In this document: piece after piece, positions 11,801-24,606 of the stretch
Layout: each line of letters opens with the position of its first letter
How positions within the stretch are numbered: position 1 is the first letter of the stretch
NCBI GenBank assembly: GCA_946803715.1
Contig: CAMPET010000001.1
Span: 1,287,845-1,351,844 of the forward strand
Reading direction: 5' to 3'
Source: Beroe ovata
Taxonomy: Eukaryota > Ctenophora > Nuda > Beroida > Beroidae
DNA: 64,000 nucleotides
Notes under the pieces: model-generated
Database searches by the model: none
What the model was told of the DNA's origin: nothing
What the model saw: only the letters and a program-made list of their open reading frames with translations
Made by a program: the position numbers and the translations under genes

Positions 11801-14800
11801 CAATGTGATTTTTGTCCACGTTCAATCAATCCTCATGCAAGCTGGATTTTAGAATTTCGCTACACCTAACTACTTAATTAAATAATGCTTAAACGCAATT
11901 AGATTGTTACTTGTAAAATCTTTGCCCAAAAAGGGTTTTACTATGTCACTAACTACCTAAAGTTTTAGTTATAATTCGTCTCCTACTATAGTCCAAGTTT
12001 TGTTTAATTTCTTTTATGATAACGCGTAAGTTTCGAACATAGCTTGTTTGATACTCTTTAATTGCTGCAGCTTTTATTGTTACAATTACTTGTTGGTATA
12101 TAGCTGTTATCGCTGTATGGAACCGCTAATTGGTTGCAAGAAAAAACTTCCTTCTTGCGTGTATAGAGACTGAAGTTGACAGATAGTTGTACCGATAATT
12201 TTAAATTTCTTACCGCCCTAATATAATCCATCAAGTTTTCGTATGAACCCTGCATGTAGGTTTATCCTGACGTTCTACCCCATGGTATACCTTGTTCCAT
12301 GAGCTATGTGTTAAACAAGTTCATGTCGGGAACATGGGAACTAATTTGGAGGACGTGCTATCACGATATGTTTGAAAGACGTACGTTTCTCGTTTTGTGG
12401 CAAATTATANCGGGCCTCGGGCAGTGCTCCCGGCCCTACGGGCCGAGACCACGCCCATTTTCTTTCCGTGGCTGCGGGCGCTTGCCAGCGCCCTGATGTG
12501 GATCATATACCAAGGAGCTGCTTGTGTCAAGGTAGGAACAGTCCAGTGAACTTGGTGCTATTATAGACGCTGGTATCTGGTATATAGTAACATGGTATCT
12601 AACATGGTATCTAACATGGTATCTAACATGGTATCTAACATGGTATCTAAACGTTTGCTCGTCTGGACTAGTTCACCTCAGACTCTAATGTTGACATTAG
12701 TCAATTACTCGATATACTCAGATATCGATATATCATGAAACATCCACATTTTGAAGGAGTATATCCCCCCAAACTTATGTGCTATATCCATACCCTGTCT
12801 GCCATGCACTTGAACTCCTTGGCTATGGTGATCGCATTACAGATCTCTGTTCCCTTGCTCTTCTTCATGACACTGGCATGACTCCCGTTGAACTGGTAGA
12901 GGTTGCTAGGGGTAACCAGGATGTACGTGTCGTGTGTGTTTAGTGAGGAGAAGTGAGGGGCCACCAGGCGCGTCTGCATCGACAACTTCCCTGTGGAAGA
13001 GAGAGGGATGAGAGGAGTTCTGTTCAATCGGGGGGGGGGGGNGGGTTCTGTCCAAAGGGGGGGGGGAACGGGTTCTGGCCTCGGGGAACAGAAAGTTAGC
13101 AGTTTCGCCAAAAGGCAGAGGGTTTAGCATTGGGGCGGCTCAGCTCAGATATTCATAGTGGGCAACTTCATGGTGATAAATTAGCTGGGGTTAAGACGTC
13201 ACATGTTCCTTGGGCCAGTTGCTGCCAATGAAAGGGGCCATACATTCCCCTCTATTTTTAGACCGTTTTCCATTCCTATACACGATTTTTAACGATGAAC
13301 TATCGCTATAATAAGCTAAACAGTGAGACAGGACCATCTGTTTGCCATTATCTGACCATACTAAGGACTGCGCATCAGCTGTACCATGATATAGTAGTGG
13401 TATTCCGTATTTTGGTCATCACATAGACCAATGACGTGTTTCATATTCTATGATCAGTGACTTTCGTTGAAACCTAGAGGATTACATAACTCTGTTACAA
13501 TTCAGTGACTATTAAGTATAGATTCTGCTTGTTAAGTATAATATGTCCAGTGTCTTAACTGAGATGATAACCGACGATATTTCGTGTAGTTTCACAGACA
13601 CAAACACACCAACACAAACACACCCAGACACTGACACACTGACACAAACCGACACACACACAGGCACACAACACAGACACCCACACACACACAACACAAG
13701 CATATCATACACGAACACACACAGACACACTGACACACAGACGCATCAAGCATCACGTAGCTGAGTGAACATCACTCCTCATTGGTAACATCACCATTGT
13801 AGCTGATACAATATATCACTGTACTCAATACTAATCGAACTGCAGTAGTGGTGTTCTGTGACACACAAACACACACATCACTTTGAATGGGTGTGAAATA
13901 TGATTGGATTATTCTTCAACTACGATATGTCACGTAGGTACACTAGGCCTTCGCTGTGGCCAAGCGTTGTTGATATATGGACATTGCTATCGTTCGTTCA
14001 ATCGGTATTAATCTTCGCAACCATTTGCTTTATTTCATGGGAATAGGTGGCAGGAGAAGGACTGAAGGTCGGCGGTAGCGACCTAGGGTGGACTCTAGGC
14101 CGGGAGATCTCTCGAAGCTTGTCTAATAGGTTCACCAAACACTCACCAGACTTAATCAAACCTAATGAAGGTACTTATATTTGAGCTGGAAAGTACCCCG
14201 GAACCCGGATATGCTATATCATTTATAGTTTACATGCGTCACTATATCAGCCCACTATATATCATCAGCGCGTTTCATTCTTCCAAAAACCCAGCTCTAC
14301 TTCTTAAGATAGCATGTCAACAAGGACCTCATTTCTCAACGTGAGAGTAATTTCCCAGATGAATAATATATCCACATTGCAATGTCACATTATATTCCAA
14401 TACCTATGTTTTTATCAGCTATGGGAATTTATCCATGGCTCACCTTTGATTTTAAGCAGGAGTGTATCCTGCAGCTGCTCCTTCCCTCCCTCCACCTCCT
14501 TCACAGCTTTCTGGGAGTGCCCAGTCTTGAGTGCTACTTTGGTATAGTCTTCTGTAGCTTGGAGTGCATCCACTGCTTCTTTCGTGAGACCTGCAGGCGA
14601 TCGATTAGTTGGGATAACAGCTTTATTGATATGTAATACAATACATTTGAGTGATGAATGCACATTCGCATTGATCACATATCACAATGGCCACATCACG
14701 GTTACGAATTTTGAACTGGACATAAGTCACAACTGTACGGGAGATTAAATTAGGCTTGGGAATCAGAGAGATCCCTAGCACATGTATAGTGGTCGGTATA

Positions 14801-17800
14801 GCACCCACAGAGCTCATTTAGAGCTCATCGAGTTACAACCCGACATTGATAACCTGGTTTCTCTCAGTTTAGTATCGCTATCGCCATGTTTATCATTTCT
14901 CATCTCCTGGGCAGAGCTGACACGTGATCAGAAACACCTCACAGCTATACAGCACACCCGCGTAGTTTGAAGTATGTTAGTTCATGCAATAGCATGATAT
15001 TTTTTCATGAACCTTATCAATTAACCTTATCAATTAACCTTATTATCAATTTACCGTATCAATCTCTTACTAATCTTAATCATAATAAAATTATCATAAG
15101 AAAACATTTCCAAAACATCGAAAATTCGCTGAGTTTGCATGAGTGTGTCAACGAATTGAAATACCGTGCTATGTAAAATATCATGACAGCCATAAACACT
15201 GAACTTCCACGTGTGACACTATTTAGTTTCGTCAAAACGATTAAGGAAGTGCAATTAGCTAATTTAATTCTGGGGAAGTAAAAGAAAAAGTTGACACCGC
15301 TTCGCTTACCCATTTCTGGACTGTGAATAAGAAAGCTTGGCTTGTAAATTATTGCTACATGGAAATTGAATGAGGTGTCTGCATGTGAGGCCCATGGCAC
15401 ATCCACAACATTGCGATTATCTAGGCCCGTGTGTAGTTTGTGATTAACTAGGCCCACGTGTAGCGTTCATGTCAGATATTGTCATAGCGACCCCTATGAA
15501 ACAGGCCTGCGCAAGATTAGTGCATCAGAAGAACATCCATTTAGTCTCACTCCATTTAGTCTCACTCCAGCAGATCGCTGAAATTCAGTGCAAATCTTCA
15601 TCCACTGGGTAGTCTATATTGATGAGGTGCTACTACCATAGTACTACCTACACGTACTACCTACACGCACTACCCAGTACACGTGTCACACTATTTTAGA
15701 GACACAATACACAGCCTACCCCATGAGTAGCGTGTACTCGAGTTTCGCAAACCACGCTCACTGTACGTGGCTCACTGTACGTGGTTCGAGAAACTCGAGC
15801 ATTTGAGGTCGACATGCCTACTCATGCAGGGAGAGAAGAGCTATTGTTCACGCGGGTTCCAATCATGGTTCATATATGTCTCTCACATAGAGCACAGTGG
15901 TGGTGGTGGGTTTATATGTGACGATGTGGTGGCCATACCATGCAGTATACCATGGGTGTAACCATGGTAACATGGTCCGAATATTCTATACTGACGGAAG
16001 TTCACATGAGTAGGTATATATTTGATTGCTCAATAATACACTACCTATTGAGCGATGTAGATAACTATAGTTCAAGTTCAACTCGTTCAGAACTTACTTC
16101 CCATAGGAGGTAAAATGTTGATGCTTTGTAAGTGAAGCTGATTATGTCAACGTCTTGTTGACTAGAGCTGATGCACATACAGCTCTTTTTGAGACATCAT
16201 GCAGTCATGATACAAATTATAAGTCGGGGCGATTGTTTAAGTCAAATTATTTTGCTCCGATCAGTTACTCACTTTCTTAAAATGTCAAGATCATAAGTGA
16301 AAGGGTGGGGGTTGATTTCGAAGTCTGCGAAAAATTATTCGCTAAAACGCATTTAGTCTCTCAGGCTTATAACATTTTGGTTACTTTCTCCTATCTTGGA
16401 AAAGGGTCTGCTTGAACCAATGAACCAAGGGCTGGGTAATTTAGCTTATTCCAAAAATCAATGGGGTGTTTGAACCAGCCATTTTGCAAACTGACGTCGA
16501 AATCGCCCCTGCTTATAACATGAACTTTCACCCCAAAAACTTCGCATTCGCAGCAGCTTGGATCTGCAAACGAAGTCACATGATCAATTATGCAGTGACA
16601 CGACTACATTGTCATAACTCGCCAACACCCACCAAAACTTTATTACCCTTCAACCCTCATATTATTTAAGTGGATGTAGTAATAAAGGAACTTGATTTAT
16701 TCCAAGCTTGATACTCGGCACACAACGCACTACGCAGTTTGTTGGTCTCATTCTGGATTTTCCGTCTCACTTTTTCGTTCCAAACTGAGACCCGAGCTAC
16801 TAGACACAGCCTAGCTCAACTAGGCTGTATTCGAGCATGTGTCTAAATTGAAATATGCAGTACCTAATACCTATGTGTCTAATGCATTGTGCCAGGAATA
16901 CCTTTTGAGTAGACAACATGAACTAGATATGTCAGAGCATATAGGAGGAAAATAATGGGCTCATACCTAACACCTAAGGACCACAATATATTGAAGCCCA
17001 GCTATGGAACCTTGGAAAAAAGCAGGATCCACAAAAATCATTTGAAATTTCGAAACACAACTCACCCTTGTCTGAGTTGCTATTCTTGTTTTGATTTGAG
17101 TTCCTATTGGTCGCTCTGACAGGCTGAGGGGAGCTACTGGATTCATGAATCTTCTTATCGACAGTAACATCACGGGACACATGATTCAGACTGTTATTCC
17201 TCAGATTTAGGCTGTTGTCATCACGGTGACCGATCTTGTGGTCTGTGCTGTCCGATCTCTTGTCTTTGATCAAATTGCTGTCACCCGAAATGTGCACCTC
17301 GGGCTTCAAATCTGAAATAGGAATCGTGATTTTGGATGCAAAGCCCCATTGCAGGTTGAGAGGTGTACTTAATTATTCTGTTTCAGGAGCATATTGAGCA
17401 ATTGGTTTCGAGTCATCGCGATATTGATATTATTTCTGGTTCAATCTAATTCTAAACATGCTGCGATCCATATTGATAAACTGCAGCTGTCATGATATGT
17501 TAATGTTCTTAACATTATAAGATCTAGGCTTTGCAATCAATGGACTGGCATATGATTCAATGGACTGTCATATGCAATGGACTGTCATATGCAGCATATA
17601 TGACATTTTGAGACATGATCTCCTCGGCTTCATTCTGAATTTCACGACGTATAGCGCGCTTGATTGCATTAATTATTAAAGAGGGTCAGAGTGCTTTCAT
17701 CCACTTTCTCTCATGCTAACCAATGATACGCGCGGGTGGCCGGGTGGGCCGAACGATATCCCGCATATCTATTTGTCAGCCAACAGTACGATGACACTTG

Positions 17801-20800
17801 GGCCCCTTGAGAAATGTCATAGACATAATCGATTCTGAAACCTATCGTTTATCATTCTCCATCAAAGTACCTTTCCTCCATTATATTTTGAATCTTCCCT
17901 TTCATCTAAATCTATAATAGATTCCACTGAGTTTCTCAACTCACAAGATTATACAGAGTTTCCAATGCGTGGGAACCGAGTCAGATTGAGTGATTTTGAT
18001 AGGCTGTTTTTATTCGCGATCGCAATATTCCACAGTCAACATTGTAATGATAGCAAAGCAGTTCGATCGAACTGATTTATGTGTCTCAGTTTCGCTTGAA
18101 AGTACGTTTAGTGGAATTGACGTAGCATATGCTATGATCGTGCCGGATTTTATATGAAGCGGAAATTCATTCTCCACCACCAAATAAGTATGATTACCAT
18201 GAGACAGCATCAATTAACTCATAATGACTTTCATTCCCTCACTTTAATCCCGTGGTCAAACTTTTACCAGTTAAGGAAGAATGAATTTTTCGGTAGAATA
18301 ACCGTTCTCCACTACCCCTACTTCCTCGAGTGCTGTTATAACTCGTGGCACGCGGTTCTATGAAAATGCAGTACAATAAAATAGAATCGCCACTGTTCTT
18401 AAGTACTGCCGAAATATAGTAACGATATATATAGTGCGTATATTATAACAAGAAAAGTGCGATATCGGGGGGTCATTTGTCGGGGGGGTCAGTTGTCGCT
18501 CTGACAAAACGTACAATGGTAGTGGTAGTTTTGTTGTTTCACAGCTCCTCCCCTGCAATTAGGATACACATGGACCAGGATCTCCAGACTTATCCTGATC
18601 TCCATAATATGTTCCAGTAGGATATCTTGCCTCAAATATATCGTCTATAATATGAGTAGAAATAATGTAAGCCAAGACGTGATAACTGTCATATTAAGTT
18701 CATCCATGTTAATTGTGCAGACACAATATAAGGCAGCAAAAAACAAGACTTTACTAAAGATAACAAACGGTGGTATATAACAAGAGATCCTACGTAATAT
18801 ATGGTAGACTCCAGTGCTAAGTGGAAAGAGAGTATTAAGAAAAAACTAGGGACACGTGCAAATGAAAATTTCAGTTCGTGACTCGTAAGTCGTAACAATG
18901 ACACGTGTTTTGTACAAATGACACGTTCCATCAGGCTATGATAACCACACGTTACCAAGGTAACAAAACACGTTATAATACTTCACACTTCCGACACAAA
19001 TGTATGCACTCTCGGGAACATAGCCGGTATGTTCAGCTTTCGTCACTTAACAGCACCTAGGTCAGACCCGTATACATTTTGCTGGTCACGTGATTTCCGT
19101 CAAATGTGTAGAAAGATCGGCACAATATTGTCCTACGGGTACTCATCATATACCAAACCAATTGTCGCTTGGTGAAGTGACATCTTCAAGTGACGAAACA
19201 CGAAAAATGTTGTGAGTGTGTCTGTTTTTTGGCGGGAAGGAATATTCTCGGTATTCATTTTTCATGGCGGGATACCAGAACCCTGGATATTGGATAAAAT
19301 GCAGATCATAAATAAGCATAGAAATGGTGTTGAGATCAAAATGCTTTTCATAAAAATGCAAAATATGCGAGCAAAAATGACGTTTTCGAGTGTGAGTCTA
19401 TAATTCCGATAGCGACAAAATTCCCGTGTCAGGTAATGCATGGCAATTTTGTCCGGTTATGCAGAAACAGACAAACGACGAAAAGCAACTCTGAAAGTTG
19501 AAAAATGCCGCTGCTATTTCAAATTTATATTGGTTGGCCAAAAACAGATAGGTATATTATTCTGGTTGGTACAAATTGCTATCTGTCCAATATAACTTAT
19601 GAAAAGCGTGTGCCAACAAGTCTCAGTTTTATGAAAAGTCTAATAGGTCTCAAAGAGAAAAAAGGTGCTTCTTATGAACTGAGTATTCCACCTATTACAC
19701 TAATTAAGCTCTGACTTGTTGCTAATAGGTTGGTTCAGGCGAAACTGGACCAAATTTTGACACGACAGCGCACTTTCAGGAATAACTTGGAACTTATTAT
19801 TAAACCAAGTATTGAGTATCATTGTCCCCGCCATATATTGAACAAGATAGAGAAGGTAACCGGACTGTTGTCCGAAGCGGACAGTTGTCCGAATCAGAAT
19901 TTTCGGTTTTCGGACAACAGTCCGCTTCGGACAAGAATCCATTTGGCGGACTCTTGTCTGAATTTGCATGACAATTATTCAATGCAATAAAAATGGCTTT
20001 CGGGTTTCGGACAATAGTCCGTTCGGCGGTCTCTTGTCCGAATACGTCTGCAGGAGTGCTTGCGAACACATAGGGTTAGGGTTAGGGTTAGGGTTAGGAG
20101 ACGTTTTCGGACAACAGTCCAATTCGGACAAGAGTCCGCTTTTTTCGGAACCAATTCGGAACTCAGATTCGGACAACAGTCCGTTTCGGACAACAGTCCT
20201 AGAATCGATAGAGAACAGTGTCGTAATAGTAATATTGATTCCTAGATTAACATGTCCATATTGAGATTTGAGGTTGAACAATTCATTATTTTTCCTTCAG
20301 CAAGGCCATTAATAAAGTACATACGCACACCAATAAATACAGAAAAGCAGATTGTACCTAACCACAGTCTGAACATATTATTATAAAGTGGTGGGGACAC
20401 TCAACTTTTGCATGGAAAACGTGCAGATAGATGTTGCTATTTTCTGCTGTTTTCTCACTTCTCCCAAAATGTAGCTTTTTCAGCAGAATTGTTTCAGAAG
20501 AATGACTGATCCACTATCTATAATCTAAGTCCATCTCATTATCTATGAAGCTAGATTCAAACAGGGTGAACAACTATAAATAACAGTAATGTACAAGGTG
20601 GATAATTCACTTACAGTTAGTGAGGAAGTCGTCAGTCATGGCACTGGTCCTACTAGCAGCATTCCGGCACTGAAACAGAGACAGGGTTTAAGGTTCATCA
20701 TGGGGATTGGGGTTAGGTTGTTGAATGTTCAAGACGGATGGGATGGGACGGGGACTTGTGTAAGTCATTAGGTACCGGGTGGCAAGAAACGCGGCTGCCA

Positions 20801-21688
20801 CACACAGACACACTGTACACACAGATACAGTACACACACACGCACGCACAAACACACACTCACTGATACTTAATTCGGGTTCTATGACGCTGGCTGTGTT
20901 TATTCCGGCTTATTTCCTGCTTAGATACCAATTACTGAATTACAGAAACCAAAATATAACGACGCGCTTCCTTGCTTGGTTTATCAGAATTGATCATAGC
21001 AGCTTGATCTTTATAACTTGAGGCTTGCATTTAAAAGTTAGTTTTTATCACAGCTTTTTAAGATCTTCGACAGCAACTCCCATTTGATTTCACGTGTTTG
21101 TTCGAATCGCGAAATATCCACAGTAGCTACGGGCTACGTTTTGGAAGCCGTGTTTTGGCTACGTGTGGTAGCTTTAGATCACCGAGTTTTGGTTTCCACA
21201 CAATTTCTTGTAGACGGTTGAAAGTGATGATTAAGGTAGGCGAAGGTAGGCATGAAAGCAACATTTTTACCACTCTTGTACCGTCTCTTGTCGACTATTA
21301 TAGACGTCCATTACAACGCAGACCTCACACGAACATGACTGCGAAACCATGGTAACCACTTCGCGACCATTGTAAGCACTAATCTGTGTAACCATGGTGC
21401 ATCATGCATGGTTGCAGATTAAGCATTCTTTAGATATCTAGTTATTCGCACCCTAACTCCTGAGGAAAATTATGGGGATCCATTTTAATTTTAAGTCTTA
21501 GTCTAAGTCTGTTCAAATACTTCGCATATGATCTCGAGTTTTGCGGAGCAAGTTGATCCAACCGTCCTGTTCACCAAATGTCCGATCAAGAATGGCAGTT
21601 AAATTATAGTGTTTTCCCAACCGTCGGCGCCGCGCAATCTTGATTCTTGCCAAGGATAAAATCCCGACAGCGAGAGTAGGGAGTAATC
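5434..21688 (-). CDS. SVIL: Supervillin: gelsolin-like repeats plus villin headpiece
   Basis: Supervillin is a peripheral-membrane actin- and myosin II-binding protein of the villin/gelsolin superfamily. Minus-strand exons, N to C: 21521-21688, 17066-17311, 14444-14590, 12794-12990, 11482-11551, 11179-11318, 10724-10897, 9996-10070, 9207-9344, 8969-9039, 8155-8231, 7892-8028, 7705-7782, 7275-7354, 6984-7152, 6496-6621, 6223-6361, 5927-6110, 5650-5842 and 5434-5520 (stop TGA 5434-5436). All junction phases agree and give 897 residues. Family marks in order are LLLKIKGKLSMQTRLV, FDYEAEVYVWIGK, RPAWGVFERV, TDVGRGSG, AFFFWQGSD, EPPAFLQIFKG, VWVWQGCKSS, VYVWVGWW and the headpiece. The region from 17.3 kb down is secure. 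Exon 21521-21688 rests on an Arg-rich motif and compatible phase. The true 5' end is not identified. Confidence 0.93.
6656..6960. repeat. Degenerate array of TTGACACCACT-like units
   Basis: Roughly a dozen imperfect copies of TTGACACCACTNNTCC fill the supervillin intron between exons 6496-6621 and 6984-7152. The same core recurs at 27267-27318 and 29257-29460. Confidence 0.8.
12410..12500. other. GC-rich patch after a single-N join
   Basis: After an N at 12410 the base composition jumps to about two-thirds GC for some 90 bases (CGGGCCTCGGGC, GGCCCTACGGGCC), then returns to the local AT-rich background. It lies inside a supervillin intron. It could be an inserted element or an assembly artefact; I assign no function. 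Confidence 0.4.
12590..12650. repeat. 12-base tandem repeat (CATGGTATCTAA)
   Basis: About five head-to-tail copies of CATGGTATCTAA in a supervillin intron. Confidence 0.9.
13031..13068. repeat. Poly-G tracts with one N
   Basis: Two G runs flank an ambiguous base at 13042. They are intronic and probably a length-uncertain homopolymer. Confidence 0.85.
13600..13745. repeat. Compound CA-rich microsatellite
   Basis: Interrupted ACACA / CAGACA / CACTGACA tracts in a supervillin intron. The open frames on both strands here are repeat artefacts. Confidence 0.9.
15718..15828. repeat. Long foldback hairpin in supervillin intron
   Basis: The 20-base arms 15737-15756 and 15780-15799 (CTCGAGTTTC...ACCACG and its reverse complement) differ at two positions. 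Outer CATGAGTAG / CTACTCATG pairing extends the stem after a bulge. A CTCACTGTACGTGG unit is tandemly repeated in the loop. Confidence 0.75.
16801..16845. repeat. Nested small inverted repeats
   Basis: TAGACACA...TGTGTCTA encloses CAGCCTAG-CTCAA-CTAGGCTG, a perfect 8-base stem with a 5-base loop. Non-coding, inside a supervillin intron. Confidence 0.6.
19860..20200. repeat. Cluster of GGAC....GTCC palindromes
   Basis: About eleven copies of an imperfect palindrome (GGACAACAGTCC and variants such as GGACTGTTGTCC, GGACAATAGTCC, GGACAAGAGTCC) occur in both orientations within 340 bases, often flanked by TTC/GAA. A telomere-type block sits in the middle. The protein frames on either strand simply reflect the repeats. 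Confidence 0.85.
20071..20098 (+). repeat. Interstitial telomeric repeat (TTAGGG)4
   Basis: Four perfect TTAGGG units with partial flanks inside the GGAC/GTCC palindrome cluster. TTAGGG is the ancestral animal telomere unit, so this is either an old healed break or part of the surrounding repeat. Confidence 0.95.
20615..20669 (-). CDS. Candidate alternative supervillin exon
   Basis: A 55-base minus-strand segment is bounded by TTTCAG and GTAAGT and is open in only one frame (entry phase 0, exit phase 1, translating from CRNAASRTSAM). Its exit phase fits exon 17066-17311. It does not fit after exon 21521-21688, so it could be an alternative 5' route or a chance match. Confidence 0.35.
20795..20866. 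repeat. CA-rich microsatellite
   Basis: Interrupted CACACA / CAGACA tracts. Non-coding. Confidence 0.85.
21521..21688 (-). CDS. Candidate N-terminal supervillin exon with Arg-rich motif
   Basis: A strong acceptor (TTTAACTGTTTTAG) opens a 168-base exon that contains ARIKIARRRRLGKHYNL. As I recall it, vertebrate supervillin has ARYKAERRRQLAEKYGL near its N terminus, and about 10 of 17 residues agree. The exit phase after A|GTATTT (phase 1) fits exon 17066-17311. The donor is not a strong consensus. The exon feeding it was not found. Confidence 0.55.
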
Positions 21689-24606
21689 CTAAAACAGTTA
21701 AATAACATGACTGTTGCGAAAGCAAGGTCTGATTAGGTGCATTTTATAGTTCGTCGCGCGGACTCTAATAGGTCACCTATAGTGCAACTGCAAGTTTCTG
21801 TCGCATTGAATGACATTCCATTGTGGCGTGTTGTCAGACTCAGAGTCAGACGACTGTTCATATATAATTCTACTACTGTCCAATGTCCGTGATATTCTTT
21901 GGTTGATCAAGGGAATTCGTGACAGTTATCGGGTTGAATGGTCTGCGGAACAACGCCAATCACCACACGTCTGCTTTGGGACAGCCCCATTACTTCAGGA
22001 GTGGCCAAATTTGATCTGTGCAAAACATGATCACTGAAACACGTGGTGTTTGGCGACAGTCTATCGCTATATAAAGCTCGACCCATGTTTTCCCCTTGCT
22101 ATGCAGTTTCCGATTTGCAATTCACGGCGCGGCAGTCGATAGGACTTGTCACCAACTATCATTGTCATGCGGGTCTTGTCAAATAAAGGCGAGAATTCCC
22201 GTGCCCACACTCAAGACGCCGCGTTCTCCCACTGATACATTAAAATATGACCGATCTTTTGCGCATGCTTATGTTTTGTTGGGACGTATGTTTTTGACCC
22301 TAATGTGTGATTCAAGGTGCGATAAAAACAGAATTCATATTTCATTGGTCCTCACTATAGAGGATTGTATCATTTTTCATACCGTAACACCAGGATCACG
22401 ATTGCTTTCCGAACCTATGGACAGCCGCGGTGTATACTGTCTACCGGCCCCTTACAAGTACTGTAGATAGGCGGTAAGCAAATGCAGTGTTAACCATGAG
22501 TCACATGATGCACTTAAAATTAGGACATACGTATGATAAACTATGGTTACTAAAATGAGAATCACAGTTGAAAAAGAAGCTTTCACTTCCTTTATTCCAA
22601 TATTACATGATATCACTGCTCCAGTGCTCCGTTGCAAAGTTATGAGTTATCTAAGTATGTGTGTGAGAGAGAGGAGCACCATGAATCCCGCATAGACACA
22701 CTGCGTGACATGTGTCAAAATTCCGCATGTGTCTCATTCTAATTTCCAGCTCGAGACACCGTTAATGCTGGAGAGAGGGGGGAGGTAGCATGTGACAAAT
22801 TCGGTTAATGAGAGGCAGAGAGAGAGAGATGGCTGCTAAATTAGAAATCAGCCACCACTTTCATGCAATATATCCCTTTTTCACGGATAGTCCCCCTACG
22901 TAAGATTTCAATGCCGGATTTTTGTGATTGCTATGAATGGAATCGATGGTTTTACTTTAGTCCTTGCTTACGTAAAGCAATACTATGTTTCATAAGACAT
23001 GAGTTGTATGCAATTTATATACCTAATTTCACAGTCATTCCCAATATTAAAGTCTGGAATTGTTGATTTGATAACACGTTTGTTCATTTAGATACCTAAC
23101 TCTGAGATTATGCAAAACCTACTTACAATTATAACTCAGGAGCTAGGTTTCGCAACATAACTATATTGCCTAAATAATATGATAGAGCGGGATTTCTACT
23201 TAAATACTTATTTAGATACTATTCAGATATTTTTTGCAGGTGTAGTGACCAAAGCCTACTATACGGGCAATCAGACTATTTCCACGTGTAATTTAACATA
23301 CTATCAAAATATGGTATCAGAAGATGATAAGCTTCATTTGATTAGTTAGTATCCATGATCATCAAACGTAGCATGCAGCAATTTCACTGGAATTTGAACG
23401 CTATTACACTACTATCACGATAGTGCCCCATGATATTATACAACGTGATATTACACAATTACCACCAATAATCTAGGGAAGTCGTCCAAATTTACGTTTC
23501 CTGGATCCTGGTAATATACACTGCTTTTGTTGCTGCGAGGTTGCCATAGAGAGGTTGCCATAGAGAGGTTGCTATGGTATTTGTCCCTCAGTTCAGTGTT
23601 TCTATTACAGTAGATATTAAATTGTTGCTAGATTTAGTACACATCATTGACAGCGGTAGTATAATATCACCATGAACAGTGAATTAGTATATGACATATT
23701 GACATGTGATAATCTAAATCATAACCATGTTGACATCGCATGAGTTGCATAGCAACACGTGGACTGTTGCTATAGCAACCCCGGACAATGCGAGGGAAGT
23801 TGTATACAGACTTCCTCACTATAATATGTGATGAGAGGGGAAGGGAGTGGGGGGCGATTCTTTGTTCAGAGGGAGGGAAATGCAATCAGCGGATTACCTG
23901 ATCATATGCAGTATATACTAGTTCCGATACATGGCTTGTTGACAGTAATGTACACTAGTATTTGAACCGCCCTATCGCAGCTAGCGCATCGCCACAGCCT
24001 CAAAACAGCTTTTCAAACAGCTTTTGATACCAGCGACTACAGAGAACTATCTGTCTGTGGACTGCATAGTGCTGTCTGTGGACTGCATAGTGCTGTCTGT
24101 GGACTGCATAGTGCTGTCTGTGGTCTCCGTGCTGCGACCTAGTACTGTACTGCAGGGCTCATAATTAGCATCATAAGTGTCCTAACCAGCACGAGCACAT
24201 GGCAGCTGCAAATTATACTTTGTCAGATTAAACAATCTCAGGCTTGAGTCAGATTATTCTCACCTACTTAGATATCTCTTTTCTCACGAACTTATTATAT
24301 TTCATCACATATTTGAGTACAGATTTGACTTAGATCTGGATTGAGTACAATCCTATCTCTCTTGATCAAATTCATTGTCATTGTCATGAGTGTCTGTTCT
24401 TGTCATTGAACTCGTGCATGATTCGATTGCAGTGATGACAGCTTTCTATGGTCGTTATACTTAGATTTCCTTCTATTGTAACAATTTTGCATGTCCGATG
24501 AGATTCGAACTAAAGAATTAACATCCCAACTAATTATCAAAGCAACACCCCACTAATCACTATAATACCTGATCTAACACGTGTCACTACCATAGGAAGG
24601 ATCGCC
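21689..24606. other. Non-coding stretch upstream of GPCR
   Basis: I find no supportable gene. The frame at 22096-22470 (124 residues, plus) has no recognisable motif or convincing splice sites. Small tandem repeats occur at about 23533-23575 (GAGGTTGCCATAGA) and 24053-24115. Confidence 0.6.
24053..24115. repeat. 21-base tandem repeat, three copies
   Basis: GTCTGTGGACTGCATAGTGC plus T, three exact head-to-tail copies and a partial fourth, about 500 bases upstream of the GPCR start. Confidence 0.9.

Noticed and set aside
22096-22470. 124-residue plus-strand frame
   Set aside because: No recognisable motif, no clear splice context, and composition typical of the surrounding non-coding DNA.
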